Below are positions 55,143 to 64,000 of a DNA stretch of 64,000 bases, piece by piece (within the stretch, counting starts at the first letter, position 1; each line of letters begins with the position of its first letter). Below the pieces are notes generated by a model. The model saw nothing but the letters and a program-made list of their open reading frames with translations. It searched no databases and had not been told where the DNA came from. The DNA comes from Halobaculum sp. CBA1158 (GTDB lineage Archaea; Halobacteriota; Halobacteria; Halobacteriales; Haloferacaceae), in the NCBI RefSeq assembly GCF_021431925.1, contig NZ_CP090371.1, forward strand, positions 806,001-870,000. The letters run 5' to 3'. The position numbers and the translations under genes were made by a program.

Positions 55143-56222
55143 CTATGAGAACAGCTTTCTCAGGTGTTCCCGGGAGAAGAAGGAGCTCGGCTCGTCCATG
55201 TGGACCCCGATCTCGCCCGACAGCGCCCACAGCCCGGCCCGTTGCACCGGCTCCGGGAGCGAGTACGCCCGGCGGATCCACCGACCGAACCGGATCTCGC
55301 GAGACAGCTCCTCGCGCCAGCCCTCCTCGTAGCGGGCGAGCGTCGTCGGGTCCTCGGGATCGACGGCGTCGGCGGCGACGTCCGCGGCGCGCATCCCGTA
55401 GAGGATGCCGCCGCCCGTGAACGGCTTGGTCTGGGCGGCGGCGTCGCCCAGGAGGAACCCGCGGTTCGCGACCGTCCTCTCCGGCGGTCCGATCGGGATC
55501 GCCCCCGAGCAGAAGCGGTCGGTCTCGACGTCGTACTCGTCGGTCAGGCGAGCGAACAGCTCGTTCACCTCGTGACCGGGCGGCGCGGCGAGGCCGTACT
55601 CGACGCCGGCGTCGCCGCGGGGGATGCGCCAGGCGAAGAAGCGCGGCGCGGTGAGGTGCACGTCGACGTAGTCGCCGTGGTCGGCCTCGTCGGCGAACGC
55701 GAGCACGCCGTGGAGCGTCTCGGTCGGCTCGGGCAGGGCGAGCTGCTTCCGGACCCGCGACACCGGGCCGTCCGCGCCCGCGACCATTCGCGCCTCGAAC
55801 GTCTCCTCGCTGCCGCCGACGCTGGCGGTCACCTCGACGTGGCCCGGCCGCTCCTCGACGTTCGTGACTGTGTGGCCCTCGCGCACGTCAGCGCCCGCGT
55901 CCCGGGCGGCGTCGGCGAGCGTCCGGTCGAGTTCGACGCGGTCGATGACGTTCGATATCTCCTCGCGCTTGTAGAAGCGGCGCGAGGGGGAATCGGGGCC
56001 GCCGACGTGGAAGTCCGCGCCGTACACCCGGTTCTGGCGCAGACGCTCCTCGGTGTCGTCGGGGACGTACTCCCAAACGTCGGTGGAGACGTGCCCCGAG
56101 CAGGCCAACGGCTCGCCGACCGTCCCCTTCTCCAAGGCGAGCACGTCGTAGCGGGCCTCGGCGGCCCGCCGGGCGAAGCGCGCGCCCGCTGGGCCGACGC
56201 CGACCACGACGAAGTCGTACAT
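55143..56222 (-). CDS. Geranylgeranyl reductase-like FAD oxidoreductase
   Basis: The product is 359 aa. The N-terminal FAD site MYDFVVVGVGPAGARFARRAAEARYDVLALEKG is of the GxGxxG type. PLACSGHVSTDVWEYVP, DGPVSRVRKQL and GFLLGDAAAQTKPFTGGGILYGMRAADVAADAV are typical of geranylgeranyl reductases, including the enzyme that saturates archaeal lipid chains (digeranylgeranylglycerophospholipid reductase). It may act on isoprenoid lipids or quinones; several paralogues are common in haloarchaea. The start at 56222 is chosen because the Rossmann fold begins at once. Confidence 0.82.
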   Translation of the reverse strand: MYDFVVVGVGPAGARFARRAAEARYDVLALEKGTVGEPLACSGHVSTDVWEYVPDDTEERLRQNRVYGADFHVGGPDSPSRRFYKREEISNVIDRVELDRTLADAARDAGADVREGHTVTNVEERPGHVEVTASVGGSEETFEARMVAGADGPVSRVRKQLALPEPTETLHGVLAFADEADHGDYVDVHLTAPRFFAWRIPRGDAGVEYGLAAPPGHEVNELFARLTDEYDVETDRFCSGAIPIGPPERTVANRGFLLGDAAAQTKPFTGGGILYGMRAADVAADAVDPEDPTTLARYEEGWREELSREIRFGRWIRRAYSLPEPVQRAGLWALSGEIGVHMDEPSSFFSREHLRKLFS

Positions 56223-56505
56223 ACCTCTCGGTTCGTGCGAACGGAGATATATCTCGTGGCTCGTCGCCGTCGCCGTTGCTGTCACCGTCGCTATTGCTCT
56301 GGACGCCGGTGATCCGTCGATATGGCCGACATATGGCTGACAGGCGACCCGTGCCGTGTCCGCGCGGGTGGGTCGCTCGCTCGCGGCGTGCGTCGCTCGC
56401 CGCTCGCGTCGAAGCGCTCGCGTCGCTCGCGCCCCGCTCCCGCCGTGGCCCGCGCGGTCGATCGGTTAGCTCACGGCGGCGCTGGTCCCGGCATCCGATT
56501 TGAAC

Positions 56506-57507
56506 CTACGGGAGCACGGCGACCCCGCGGGCGGTCTGGTCTCGGAGCCGCCCCGGCCAGTCGACGTCGACCTCGGCCCACGTGTCGCCGGCGTCGCCGC
56601 TGCGGTACAGTCCCCGATTCGAAAGCGCGTAGAACTCCCCCGCGTCGCCGGCGGCGACCACCGGACGGGTGACGCCCTCGCCGAGCGGGAGGCCGCGGTC
56701 GTCGAGCCGATCCCAGTCGTCAGATCCCGCCTTCCGGTACACGTACGTCTCCGCGGTTTCGGCGGTGTGCGCCTCGCGTGCGCCGCGCGCGGCCGAGACG
56801 AGAACGCGGTCCGGGTTCCCGGCGTCGACAGCGACGCTCCAGCAGTAAGTCCGATCGAGGCCCGTCTGGGGGTGATTCCACGTCCGTCCCGCGTCGTCTG
56901 TCTCGGCGTAGCCGTCACCGGCGGCGGCCCAGGCGCGACCGGGCGCGTCGGGATGGGTCGCCACCGAGTGCGTGTCCCGGCGCGATCCGGACACGCGATC
57001 CGACCAGGTCTCGCCGGCGTCGTCGGTCGTGACGAGCGCGCCTGCCTCGACGGCGACGTACAGGTGTTCCGGCTCTGCGGGATCGGGTTCGATCCACCGG
57101 ACGTGATGCGTGTGCGGGCGCGGCGGGAAGGCCCACTCGTCGCTGGAGGGGAGGTCGACCAGTCCGTCGCGGTGGATCCAGGTGTCGCCGCCGTCGGTCG
57201 AGCGGTAGACGCGCGAGGGCTCGGTTCCGGCCCAGATCACGTCGGCGTCGTCGGGCGAGACTGCGACTGCCATCACCGCCTCCTGTTCGATGGAATCGTC
57301 CCCGACGCGCTCGAACGTCGACCCCGCGTCCGTCGACCGCCAGAGGCCGGACTCGAAGGTGCCGACGAACACGCGGTCCGGCCTGTCGGGGTGGACCGCG
57401 ACGCACTCGAGCGCGCGGCCGTCGAGGTCGGACGCGACGGTGGCACTCTCGGCCATCGGATCGACGACGTGGAAACTGTCGCGCATCGCGGCGTGAACGG
57501 TCGCCAT
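56506..57507 (-). CDS. BNR/sialidase-like beta-propeller protein
   Basis: The product is 333 aa with repeated Asp-box units: STDAGSTFERVG, STDGGDTWIHR, TTDDAGETWSD, TDDAGRTWNHP and SGDAGDTWAEV, at roughly 50-residue spacing, as in BNR/photosynthesis-assembly-type propellers. No signal peptide is visible, so it is probably cytoplasmic. No catalytic residues of sialidases are kept. The start at 57507 (MATVHAAMRDSFHVVDPMAES) could also be Met8. It lies downstream of uvrA in the same direction with a 56-bp gap. Confidence 0.75.
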   Translation of the reverse strand: MATVHAAMRDSFHVVDPMAESATVASDLDGRALECVAVHPDRPDRVFVGTFESGLWRSTDAGSTFERVGDDSIEQEAVMAVAVSPDDADVIWAGTEPSRVYRSTDGGDTWIHRDGLVDLPSSDEWAFPPRPHTHHVRWIEPDPAEPEHLYVAVEAGALVTTDDAGETWSDRVSGSRRDTHSVATHPDAPGRAWAAAGDGYAETDDAGRTWNHPQTGLDRTYCWSVAVDAGNPDRVLVSAARGAREAHTAETAETYVYRKAGSDDWDRLDDRGLPLGEGVTRPVVAAGDAGEFYALSNRGLYRSGDAGDTWAEVDVDWPGRLRDQTARGVAVLP

Positions 57508-57563
57508 GAGCGTCTGTTCGCGACGGAACGCGAAAAGGTTCGGCCGTTCGGCCGGCTCCCGTG

Positions 57564-60500
57564 TCAGTCGTCGGTCGCAGGTGCCTCGACCGCCTCCTCG
57601 TCGCTCTCGGCGTCGTCCCCGTCCGCCGACTCCGTCGCCTCGGCCGCCAGAGCGGGCATCCGGCGGTCGCTGCGGGGACCCTCGGCGTCCACCCTCGGGA
57701 GGTAGTCGCGGAGGTAGCGTCCGGTGTGTGACTCGTCGACGCGGGCGACCGCCTCGGGGGTGCCCTCGGCGACGACCTCGCCGCCGCCCTCGCCGCCCTC
57801 GGGACCGAGGTCGACGATGTTGTCCGCGTTCTTCACCAGGTCGAGCTCGTGCTCGATGACGACGACCGTGTTCCCCTTGTCGGTGAGCCGATGGAGCACG
57901 TCGATGAGCTTCCGTTCGTCGGCCTTGTGGAGCCCCGTGGTCGGCTCGTCCAACAGGTAGAGGGTGTCGCCGGCGTCCTTCTTCCCGAGCTCCTCGGCGA
58001 GCTTCACGCGCTGGGCCTCGCCGCCCGAGAGGGTGGTCGAGGGCTGGCCCAGTTGCATGTAGTCGAGTCCGACGTCCTTCAGGAGGCCGAGCCGGCGTTC
58101 GAGGCCGGAGTGGGACTCGAAGAAGTCGTACGCCTCGTCGACGCTCATGTCGAGCACGTCCGCGATGGTCTTCCCCTTGTACGTCACGTCGAGCGTCTCG
58201 TCGTTGTAGCGAGCGCCGCCGCACTCCTCGCAGGGGACGTGCACGTCCGACAGGAAGTTCATCTCGATCTTCACCTGTCCCTGACCGCCGCACTCCTCAC
58301 AGCGGCCGCCCTTGACGTTGAACGAGAAGCGGCCCTTGTCGTAGCCGCGCTGGTTCGCCAGTTTCGTTTCCGCGAACAGCTCACGGACGTAGTCGAATAC
58401 GTCCGTGTACGTCGCGGGGTTCGAGCGCGGGGTTCGGCCGATGGGCGACTGGTCGATGAGTCGCACGCCTTCGATGTGATCGGTCCCGGTGATGCGGTCG
58501 TGCTCGCCGGGGTCGACCTCCGTGTTGTCGTTCATCTCGCGAGCGAGCCCCTTGTACAGCACGTCGTGCATCAGGGTGGACTTGCCGGACCCGGAGACGC
58601 CGGTGATGGCCGTGAACTGGCCGACAGGGATGTCCACGTCAACGTCCTTCAGGTTGTGCTGGCGCGCGCCCTCGACCGTCAGCGCCGCGTCGCTGTCGCG
58701 ACGGCTGCCCGGCACCTCGACGACCTCGCGACCGGCGAGGTAGTCGCCCGTGACCGACTCGTCGGTGTTCACGATGTCGTCGAAGTCGCCCTGGGCGACG
58801 ATCTCACCGCCGCGCTTGCCCGGCCCGGGACCGATGTCGATGATGTTGTCGGCGCGGCGCATCGTCGCCTCGTCGTGCTCGACGACGAGCAGGGTGTTTC
58901 CGAGGTCGCGAAGTCCCTCCAGCGTGTCGAGCAGGCGGTCGTTGTCGCGCTGGTGGAGGCCGATAGACGGCTCGTCGAGGACGTACAGCACGCCCACCAG
59001 TCCGGAGCCGACCTGGGTGGCCAGTCGAATGCGCTGGCTCTCGCCGCCCGAGAGGGTCGACGCCTCGCGGTCGAGGGTGAGGTACTCGAGGCCGACCTCC
59101 TCCATGAAGCCGAGACGCGCGCGGATCTCCTTGAGGATCTCCGTGGCGATGGTGCGCTCGCGCTCGGTCATCGTCTCCTCCATCCCCTCGAAGTGTTCGA
59201 GGGCGTCGCCGATGGACAACTGATTCACCTCGGTGATCGACGTACCGTCGACGTACACCGACCGCGACTGCGGCTTCAGGCGCGTCCCCTCGCACTCGGG
59301 ACATGTGGTGACGGCCATGAACTCCTCGATGTGCTCGCGGGTGCGGTCGGAGTCGGTCTCGACGTGCCGCCGCTCCAGGTTCGGGACGACGCCCTCGAAG
59401 CGCTGGGTCTTCCGGCGCACCCCGTTTTTCGTCTGCTGTTCGAACTCGACCTGTCGATCGGTGCCGTAGAGGAACTGCCGCTGCTCGGACTCGGACAGCG
59501 CCTCGAAGGGCGTCTCGACGCTGACACCGAAGTGATCGGCGACGTTGTCGAGGCGAGTCCGGTAGTACGAGCGGTTGTAGCTCCACGGCTCGAACACGTG
59601 CTTGATCGGCTGGCTCGGGTCCGTGACGACGAGGTCCTCGTCGACTTCCTTCGTCGAACCGATCCCCTCGCACTCGGGGCACGCGCCGTGCGGCGAGTTG
59701 AACGAGAACGAGCGCGTCTCGATCTCCGAGAAGTCGATGCCGCAGTGGGTGCACGCGAGATCCTCGGAGAACTCCACGACGAGTCGGTCGTCCGCGTCGC
59801 CGGCGAGGTCGCCGGTCGACCGCGACTCGTTGCCGCCGAGGTCGAACTCGTCGCCCTCCGGCGGGTCCGGAAGGATCACCTTCAGCACGCCGTCGGCCTC
59901 CTCCAGCGCGGTCTCCACGGAGTCGGTGATCCGAGACCGGTCCTCCTCGCGAACCTTCACGCGGTCGACGATCACGTCGATCGTGTGGTCGTAGTTCTCG
60001 TCCAGCTCGGGGCGCTCCAGCGAGAGGTCGAACTGCTCGCCGTCGACCTCGACGCGCGAGTAGCCCTCGGCCGCCAGTTCGTCGAACAGGTCCTCGAACG
60101 CGCCCTTCTGGTCGCGGACGACCGGCGCGGCGATCTTCGCGCGGGTTCCCTCCGGCAACTCGAACACGCGACCCGCCATCTGCTGGGCCGACTGTTCGCC
60201 GACCTCGCGGCCGCACTCCGGGCAGTGCGGATGTCCGACGCGGGCGTACAGCAGGCGAAGGTAGTCGTGAAGCTCGGTGACGGTCCCCACGGTCGACCGA
60301 GGGTTGTTGGCGGCGTTCTTTTGATCGATAGAGATCGCCGGCGAGAGTCCCTCGACGCTCTCGACTTGCGGCTTGTCCATCTGCCCGAGGAAGTTCCGGG
60401 CGTACGCCGACAGCGATTCGATGTACCGCCGCTGACCCTCGGCGTAGACGGTGTCGAACGCGAGCGACGACTTGCCCGATCCCGAGAGACCGGTGACGAC

Positions 60501-60587
60501 GTTGAACTGCTCGCGCGGGATCTCCACGTCGAGGTCCTTGAGGTTGTTCTCCTCGGCACCGCGGACCTCGATGAACTCCTTGGGCAC
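57564..60587 (-). CDS. uvrA: Excinuclease ABC subunit UvrA
   Basis: The product is 1007 aa from a GTG start. It has two ABC ATPase cassettes, with Walker [11 protein letters not shown] (33-42) and a second one [10 protein letters not shown] (about 667), and the signature loops [11 protein letters not shown] and [14 protein letters not shown]. Zinc fingers include [11 protein letters not shown], the [10 protein letters not shown] pair, and [29 protein letters not shown]. The C-terminus is acidic. UvrA finds bulky DNA lesions for nucleotide excision repair with UvrB/UvrC. A leaderless 18-codon ORF ends on its start codon (TAGTG). Confidence 0.96.
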   Translation of the reverse strand: MPKEFIEVRGAEENNLKDLDVEIPREQFNVVTGLSGSGKSSLAFDTVYAEGQRRYIESLSAYARNFLGQMDKPQVESVEGLSPAISIDQKNAANNPRSTVGTVTELHDYLRLLYARVGHPHCPECGREVGEQSAQQMAGRVFELPEGTRAKIAAPVVRDQKGAFEDLFDELAAEGYSRVEVDGEQFDLSLERPELDENYDHTIDVIVDRVKVREEDRSRITDSVETALEEADGVLKVILPDPPEGDEFDLGGNESRSTGDLAGDADDRLVVEFSEDLACTHCGIDFSEIETRSFSFNSPHGACPECEGIGSTKEVDEDLVVTDPSQPIKHVFEPWSYNRSYYRTRLDNVADHFGVSVETPFEALSESEQRQFLYGTDRQVEFEQQTKNGVRRKTQRFEGVVPNLERRHVETDSDRTREHIEEFMAVTTCPECEGTRLKPQSRSVYVDGTSITEVNQLSIGDALEHFEGMEETMTERERTIATEILKEIRARLGFMEEVGLEYLTLDREASTLSGGESQRIRLATQVGSGLVGVLYVLDEPSIGLHQRDNDRLLDTLEGLRDLGNTLLVVEHDEATMRRADNIIDIGPGPGKRGGEIVAQGDFDDIVNTDESVTGDYLAGREVVEVPGSRRDSDAALTVEGARQHNLKDVDVDIPVGQFTAITGVSGSGKSTLMHDVLYKGLAREMNDNTEVDPGEHDRITGTDHIEGVRLIDQSPIGRTPRSNPATYTDVFDYVRELFAETKLANQRGYDKGRFSFNVKGGRCEECGGQGQVKIEMNFLSDVHVPCEECGGARYNDETLDVTYKGKTIADVLDMSVDEAYDFFESHSGLERRLGLLKDVGLDYMQLGQPSTTLSGGEAQRVKLAEELGKKDAGDTLYLLDEPTTGLHKADERKLIDVLHRLTDKGNTVVVIEHELDLVKNADNIVDLGPEGGEGGGEVVAEGTPEAVARVDESHTGRYLRDYLPRVDAEGPRSDRRMPALAAEATESADGDDAESDEEAVEAPATDD

Positions 60588-60643
60588 TACGCGTCACCCC
60601 GCGATCGGTTCGCGATCCGGTGACGCACGGCTCCTGCGCTCAT
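60587..60643 (-). other. 18-aa leaderless upstream ORF of uvrA
   Basis: ATG at 60643 begins about 28 nt after a TTAAG promoter element (60669-60674), as a leaderless start would. It encodes [18 protein letters not shown] and stops at TAG whose last base is the first base of the uvrA GTG. The product is very basic and unlikely to be a functional protein, so a coupling or leader role is more plausible. Confidence 0.45.
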
Positions 60644-60851
60644 TGCGATAGACCTGGGGTCGGAGCCACTTAACGGGCCCGTCATCGACGGATTCCCGAG
60701 CAGACTGCCGTCCGCTCCGTCCGAGCGTTTTTCTCCGATGACGGGACCACCCGCACCGTGACCTGAACCGTCGCCGTCGGGGAACACGGCGGGTGTGCGG
60801 TCACCCCCCGACGGATCCGGGCTCACACGCCCACGCGACGCCGACCGCCTG

Positions 60852-61175
60852 TCAGCCCACCACGCCACGGACGAGTCCGCCGACAGCGCCGGCGACGAGG
60901 GATGCGCCGGCGGCGACAGCGAGCGGTTGGCGCATCGCCCGCGCCGTCTCGACGGCCGCCGGGCCAGCCAGCGCCAGCGACGCGCCGGCGACGAGGAGCG
61001 CGAGTCCCCCGAACGCGACGCCGGCGGCGACGCCGCGGGGGAGCGTCCGCTGCGGGAGCGAGACCAGCGCCGCGCCCGCAACGAGGCCGAGCCAATGGGC
61101 CGACGCCAGGCCGAGGCCGGCGATCGTCGCCAGCGCGGTCGCCGCCCACCGTGTGGCCGAGTCGCTCCGCGTCAC
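60852..61175 (-). CDS. Small alanine-rich membrane protein
   Basis: The product is 107 aa from a GTG start, with three or four hydrophobic segments ([78 protein letters not shown]). It overlaps the end of the penicillin-acylase gene by 4 bp (GTGA), so it is the second gene of that operon. The function is unknown. Confidence 0.65.
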   Translation of the reverse strand: MTRSDSATRWAATALATIAGLGLASAHWLGLVAGAALVSLPQRTLPRGVAAGVAFGGLALLVAGASLALAGPAAVETARAMRQPLAVAAGASLVAGAVGGLVRGVVG

Positions 61176-63616
61176 TCCGGATCACCTCCGTGGAAGCGGG
61201 TCGCAAACTCCCCACGCATCGCCAGGTCCATCGGCTTGTACTCGCCGTTCGCCCAGCGGCGCAGCTGGTCGTCGTACGACGACGCGTAGGCGTTGCCGTC
61301 GTTGCCGCCAGGGAGGATGCACCGCGAGGGAGCGTCGCCCTGCGGACACACCTGCCGCCAGCTGCTGCCGGCGCTCGACGTCACGCGGAAGTTGAACAGC
61401 GTCGCCGCCGAGCCGTCGATCGGATACCGAGGGTAATTGAGGAACGCCTGGTCGAACGGGTGGTCGATCGCCGTCCGGTTGTAGTCGCCGTACGTCTCCC
61501 ACCCCTCGTCGTCGATCTCCGCCACCGCCGTCGCGAACGCCTCCGCCGCCGCGGTCGCGCGGTCCGGGTCGAACCACTCGTCGCCGAGCGTCGCCAGTAC
61601 CCATTGTGTCGGGGCGTACGCGGCGGCGTCGCGGCGACCGTCGAGTCCGGAGAGCGCGTCGGCGACGAAGCGTGCCTCGTAGGCGTCGAGAAAACGCACG
61701 AACACGAGCGGCTCGCGGGCGTCGCGGGTCGCCTCGGCGTCCCACTCGAGGACGTCGTCCAACTCCGCTCTCGTGTCGCCCGAGAGCTCCCGCCGTGCCT
61801 CCTCCAGCACCGGTCGGAATCGGTCGAGTCGGCCGTCGCGGGTGTCTCGTTGGAGGTCGCGCATGTCAGCCGGCGTCACGTCTCCGTCGTCGACGAGCGC
61901 GTCCAGGCGTTCCCACAGTCGGATCCCGCGGAACGGATCGCTGTACGCCTCCGCGAGATAATAGGGGTACTCGTCGTCGTCGACGATCCGCTGGTTCGCC
62001 GTGCCGACGTACTCGGGGTCGTCGTCGTGGGGCATCTCGTCGTACGGGATGAACCCCTCCCACGACGACTCGCCGTACGGCGTGTAGCCGGCCCACTCGC
62101 CCTCGCGGGCGGAGCCGTCGAACACGCGGTCCCCCGGAACGAGGTCGCCGTCGGTTCGACGGAGCGGTACTCGCCCGGTGACGCGATAGCGAACCTCCCC
62201 GTCTCGGTCCGCGTAGACGAAACACTGGGTCGGCTCGCCGAACTCGCGCAGCGCCTCGTCGACGTCGTCGGCCCCGCGGGACCGGTTGAGCCGAAGGATC
62301 GCGTTGGTCACGTTCGTCGCCGAGAGCCCGGTCCACGCGACGCCGAGTTCGTCCCGGAACTCGTCGCCGCCGGCGTTCGCCCCCAGTACCGCGCCGTGGA
62401 CCGACTTCCTCACCGCTACCTCGCGGTCGGGGGCGTCGGCGACCGCGATCGTTCGGGTCTCGGTGTCGAAGGCGCGCCAGTCGTCGCCGTAGCGATACTC
62501 CGCGCCGTCGGCCCGCGTCTCGTACTCGTAGAAGTCGATCACGTCCGCGCCGGCGTTGGTGAACCCCCACGCGCCGCGGTCGTTCTCTCCGATGACCACG
62601 AACGGAACGCCGGGAAACGTGACGCCGTGAACCTGGTACTCGGGGTGGCGAAGCACCTGCTCGTACCACACCGGCGGGGCCATCAGCGAGAGGTGCGGAT
62701 CGTTCGCCACGATCGGCGCGCCGGACTCCGTGTGATCGCCGGCGACCGCCCAGGAGTTCGACCCGGCCCACGCGGGCGGTTCGACTCCCGAGAGCCACCG
62801 ATCGAGCGCGGGATCGGACGCAACGGCGGCGCGCGACCCGGTCGGTTCGTCGGCCGTCGATCGGCTCCCCTCGCCGTCGCCGTCCGGAACCGCCCAGTCG
62901 TCGGTCGCGCCCTCGCGTCCGAGGATCGCGGCGTCGTGGTCGAGTCGCTGGGGCACGAGCGTCTCGGCGGCGTCCGCGCCGAGTTCGGCGCGAAGGGTCT
63001 CCCTGCGTAGCGTTCGGAACCCACCGGTGAGCGTCCACGCGATCTGTTTCTCGGCGAGCATCACGTCCGCGGGCGTCCACGGGTCGGCGTCGTAGCCCAG
63101 GAGTTCGAACTCCAGCGGTCGCGGAGTGTCCTCCCGGGCGCGGTTCACCCCCTCGCAGTACGCCTCGACGAGCGGGCCGGCCTCCGTGTCCCGGACGCGC
63201 TCCCACGTCGCGTCCGCGGCCGCGGCGAAGTCCATCGCGACGTGGAAGCGATCGGAGTCGAGCGTCGCCTCGCCGACGACCGCCGAGAGCTCCCCGCGTA
63301 GCTGGCGTCGCTGGAGGTCCATCTGAAAGAGCCGGTCGCCGCCGTGCGCGTATCCGACCGCGAACGTCATCGCCGCCTCGTCGTCGGCTTCGATCCGGGG
63401 GACGGCCTGGTCGTCGTAGCGGAGGGTCGCATCGCCGTACGGGCTGTCGACGGTAGCCGGGCGATCGTCCGCGGCGGCGTCCCACGCGCCGCCCGACAGC
63501 GGGGCGAACGACGAGAGGTAGCCGCGGACCGGTCCGAGCGCCCCACCGGCGGTCGTGCCGCCGACGATCGCGGCCAGGAGCGCTCGCCGAGTCGAACTGA
63601 TCGAACGTTCGGTCAT
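61172..63616 (-). CDS. Penicillin-acylase-family hydrolase, probably exported
   Basis: The product is 814 aa. The start (TERSISSTRRALLAAIVGGT) is a twin-arginine-like signal with an alanine/glycine core. Residues of the alpha chain follow (VDSPYGDATLRYDDQAVPRIEADDEAAMTFAVGYAHGGDRLFQMDLQRRQLRGELSAVVG). Ser286 in PAWAGSNSWAVAGDHTESGAPIVANDPHLSL is the autocleavage site and nucleophile, and YEQVLRHPEYQVHGVTFPGVPFVVIGENDRGAWGFTNAGADVIDFYEYE follows. The family hydrolyses amide bonds of small molecules such as N-acyl-homoserine lactones or acyl amides. The substrate is unknown. A membrane protein gene overlaps the end. Confidence 0.85.
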   Translation of the reverse strand: MTERSISSTRRALLAAIVGGTTAGGALGPVRGYLSSFAPLSGGAWDAAADDRPATVDSPYGDATLRYDDQAVPRIEADDEAAMTFAVGYAHGGDRLFQMDLQRRQLRGELSAVVGEATLDSDRFHVAMDFAAAADATWERVRDTEAGPLVEAYCEGVNRAREDTPRPLEFELLGYDADPWTPADVMLAEKQIAWTLTGGFRTLRRETLRAELGADAAETLVPQRLDHDAAILGREGATDDWAVPDGDGEGSRSTADEPTGSRAAVASDPALDRWLSGVEPPAWAGSNSWAVAGDHTESGAPIVANDPHLSLMAPPVWYEQVLRHPEYQVHGVTFPGVPFVVIGENDRGAWGFTNAGADVIDFYEYETRADGAEYRYGDDWRAFDTETRTIAVADAPDREVAVRKSVHGAVLGANAGGDEFRDELGVAWTGLSATNVTNAILRLNRSRGADDVDEALREFGEPTQCFVYADRDGEVRYRVTGRVPLRRTDGDLVPGDRVFDGSAREGEWAGYTPYGESSWEGFIPYDEMPHDDDPEYVGTANQRIVDDDEYPYYLAEAYSDPFRGIRLWERLDALVDDGDVTPADMRDLQRDTRDGRLDRFRPVLEEARRELSGDTRAELDDVLEWDAEATRDAREPLVFVRFLDAYEARFVADALSGLDGRRDAAAYAPTQWVLATLGDEWFDPDRATAAAEAFATAVAEIDDEGWETYGDYNRTAIDHPFDQAFLNYPRYPIDGSAATLFNFRVTSSAGSSWRQVCPQGDAPSRCILPGGNDGNAYASSYDDQLRRWANGEYKPMDLAMRGEFATRFHGGDPE

Positions 63617-63699
63617 ACGCCACGACGGGAGTCGACGTGTGATAAGTCCCCGCGGTGCGGAAAGCTTCTTAACCATGGGTGTTGTTATCACGGTTGTCA

Positions 63700-63873
63700 A
63701 TGCCAGACACGAAGCGCGGACGTGAACGTCAGGGTCGCAAGAAGCGCGAGCAGCTCGAAACCCACCTCGCGAAACGAGAGATCGAGACGCTCGACGACGA
63801 CACCTCGCCGGAATACCCGCCCGAGGAGACCGAGTCGGACCTCCTGTCCGCGCCGCCGCAGGGCGAGGAGTGA
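63700..63873 (+). CDS. Small conserved haloarchaeal protein
   Basis: The product is 57 aa: a basic, helical N-terminal half (MPDTKRGRERQGRKKREQLE and on) and an acidic, Pro-rich C-terminal half ending SAPPQGEE. The ATG at 63700 lies about 28 nt after TTAACC, so the mRNA is leaderless; an upstream in-frame ATG is not needed. No function is recognised. The 127 bp after it, up to the window edge, show no complete gene. Confidence 0.65.
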   Translation: MPDTKRGRERQGRKKREQLETHLAKREIETLDDDTSPEYPPEETESDLLSAPPQGEE

Positions 63874-64000
63874 CTGTTTCGGCTCGCACGCCTACGAGCA
63901 CGACCTTTGCGTTGACTATTCGTCCGGTATCGCCGAGCGAGTAGCGGCGGCCGATCGCCACGTCCGGTCGATCATCATGGGAACCGGCGCACTCGACCGC

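Noticed and set aside
56480-56510. GGTTCAAATC motif resembling a tRNA T-arm after the BNR gene
   Set aside because: The flanking bases do not pair as a T-stem and no acceptor or anticodon arm is present; TTCAAAT also recurs elsewhere in the window.

Overview
The window is a chromosomal segment of a haloarchaeon (class Halobacteria). The evidence is the high G+C content, the strongly acidic proteins, RNA polymerase genes split into B''/B' and A'/A'', archaeal translation factors, leaderless genes with a TATA box about 27 nt upstream, and many small haloarchaea-specific families. Genus and species cannot be fixed from the sequence alone.

Layout. (1) 1-7.3 kb: the 5' part of a phenylacetyl-CoA epoxidase operon (paaA-paaB-paaC, paaC cut by the window edge), diverging from a Bat-type HTH-10 regulator across an 18-bp palindrome; then an MhqD/MhqO-like hydrolase-dioxygenase pair, a HalOD1 protein, a membrane-anchored protein and a HerA-like ATPase. 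(2) 7.3-29.7 kb: the information-processing core: tRNA-Asp, rpoH-rpoB''-rpoB'-rpoA'-rpoA'' (rpoA'' carries an intein with a homing endonuclease), nusA, rps12, rps7, EF-2, EF-1A and rps10. Set among these are a class II aldolase/HAD pair, a globin, and the ACT-protein/homoserine dehydrogenase pair preceded by a threonine/isoleucine-rich leader ORF. (3) 30.4-33.5 kb: a decayed element inserted at tRNA-Ala(CGC), bounded by 14-bp copies of the tRNA 3' end and holding a gene remnant, a lipoprotein, a small membrane protein and a HicB-like mini-operon with a palindromic operator. (4) 33.5-39.5 kb: a HAD phosphatase, a glycosyltransferase, then a three-gene minus-strand operon encoding a 5-methylcytosine methyltransferase fused to an Fe-S HhH-GPD DNA glycosylase, a 416-aa candidate restriction protein and a PD-(D/E)XK protein. 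(5) 39.8-64 kb: housekeeping and envelope genes: RNB ribonuclease, PUA protein, SepF, PrsW protease, FAU-1-like ribonuclease, NifU-like scaffold, a secreted LVIVD protein with a PGF-CTERM-like tail, ROK glucokinase, UspA, a YgfZ-like protein, a geranylgeranyl-reductase-like enzyme, a BNR-repeat protein, UvrA and a penicillin-acylase-family hydrolase.

Themes. Three places (before 7133, 26292 and 60587) show a leaderless short ORF that ends on, or one base before, the next start codon, suggesting translational coupling or leader control. The most novel-looking elements are the methyltransferase-glycosylase operon, which would pair DNA methylation with repair of the T:G mismatches that methylation produces, and the Thr/Ile-rich leader in front of the homoserine dehydrogenase operon, which resembles a bacterial thr attenuator peptide. 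No CRISPR array, rRNA gene or intact integrase/transposase was seen.
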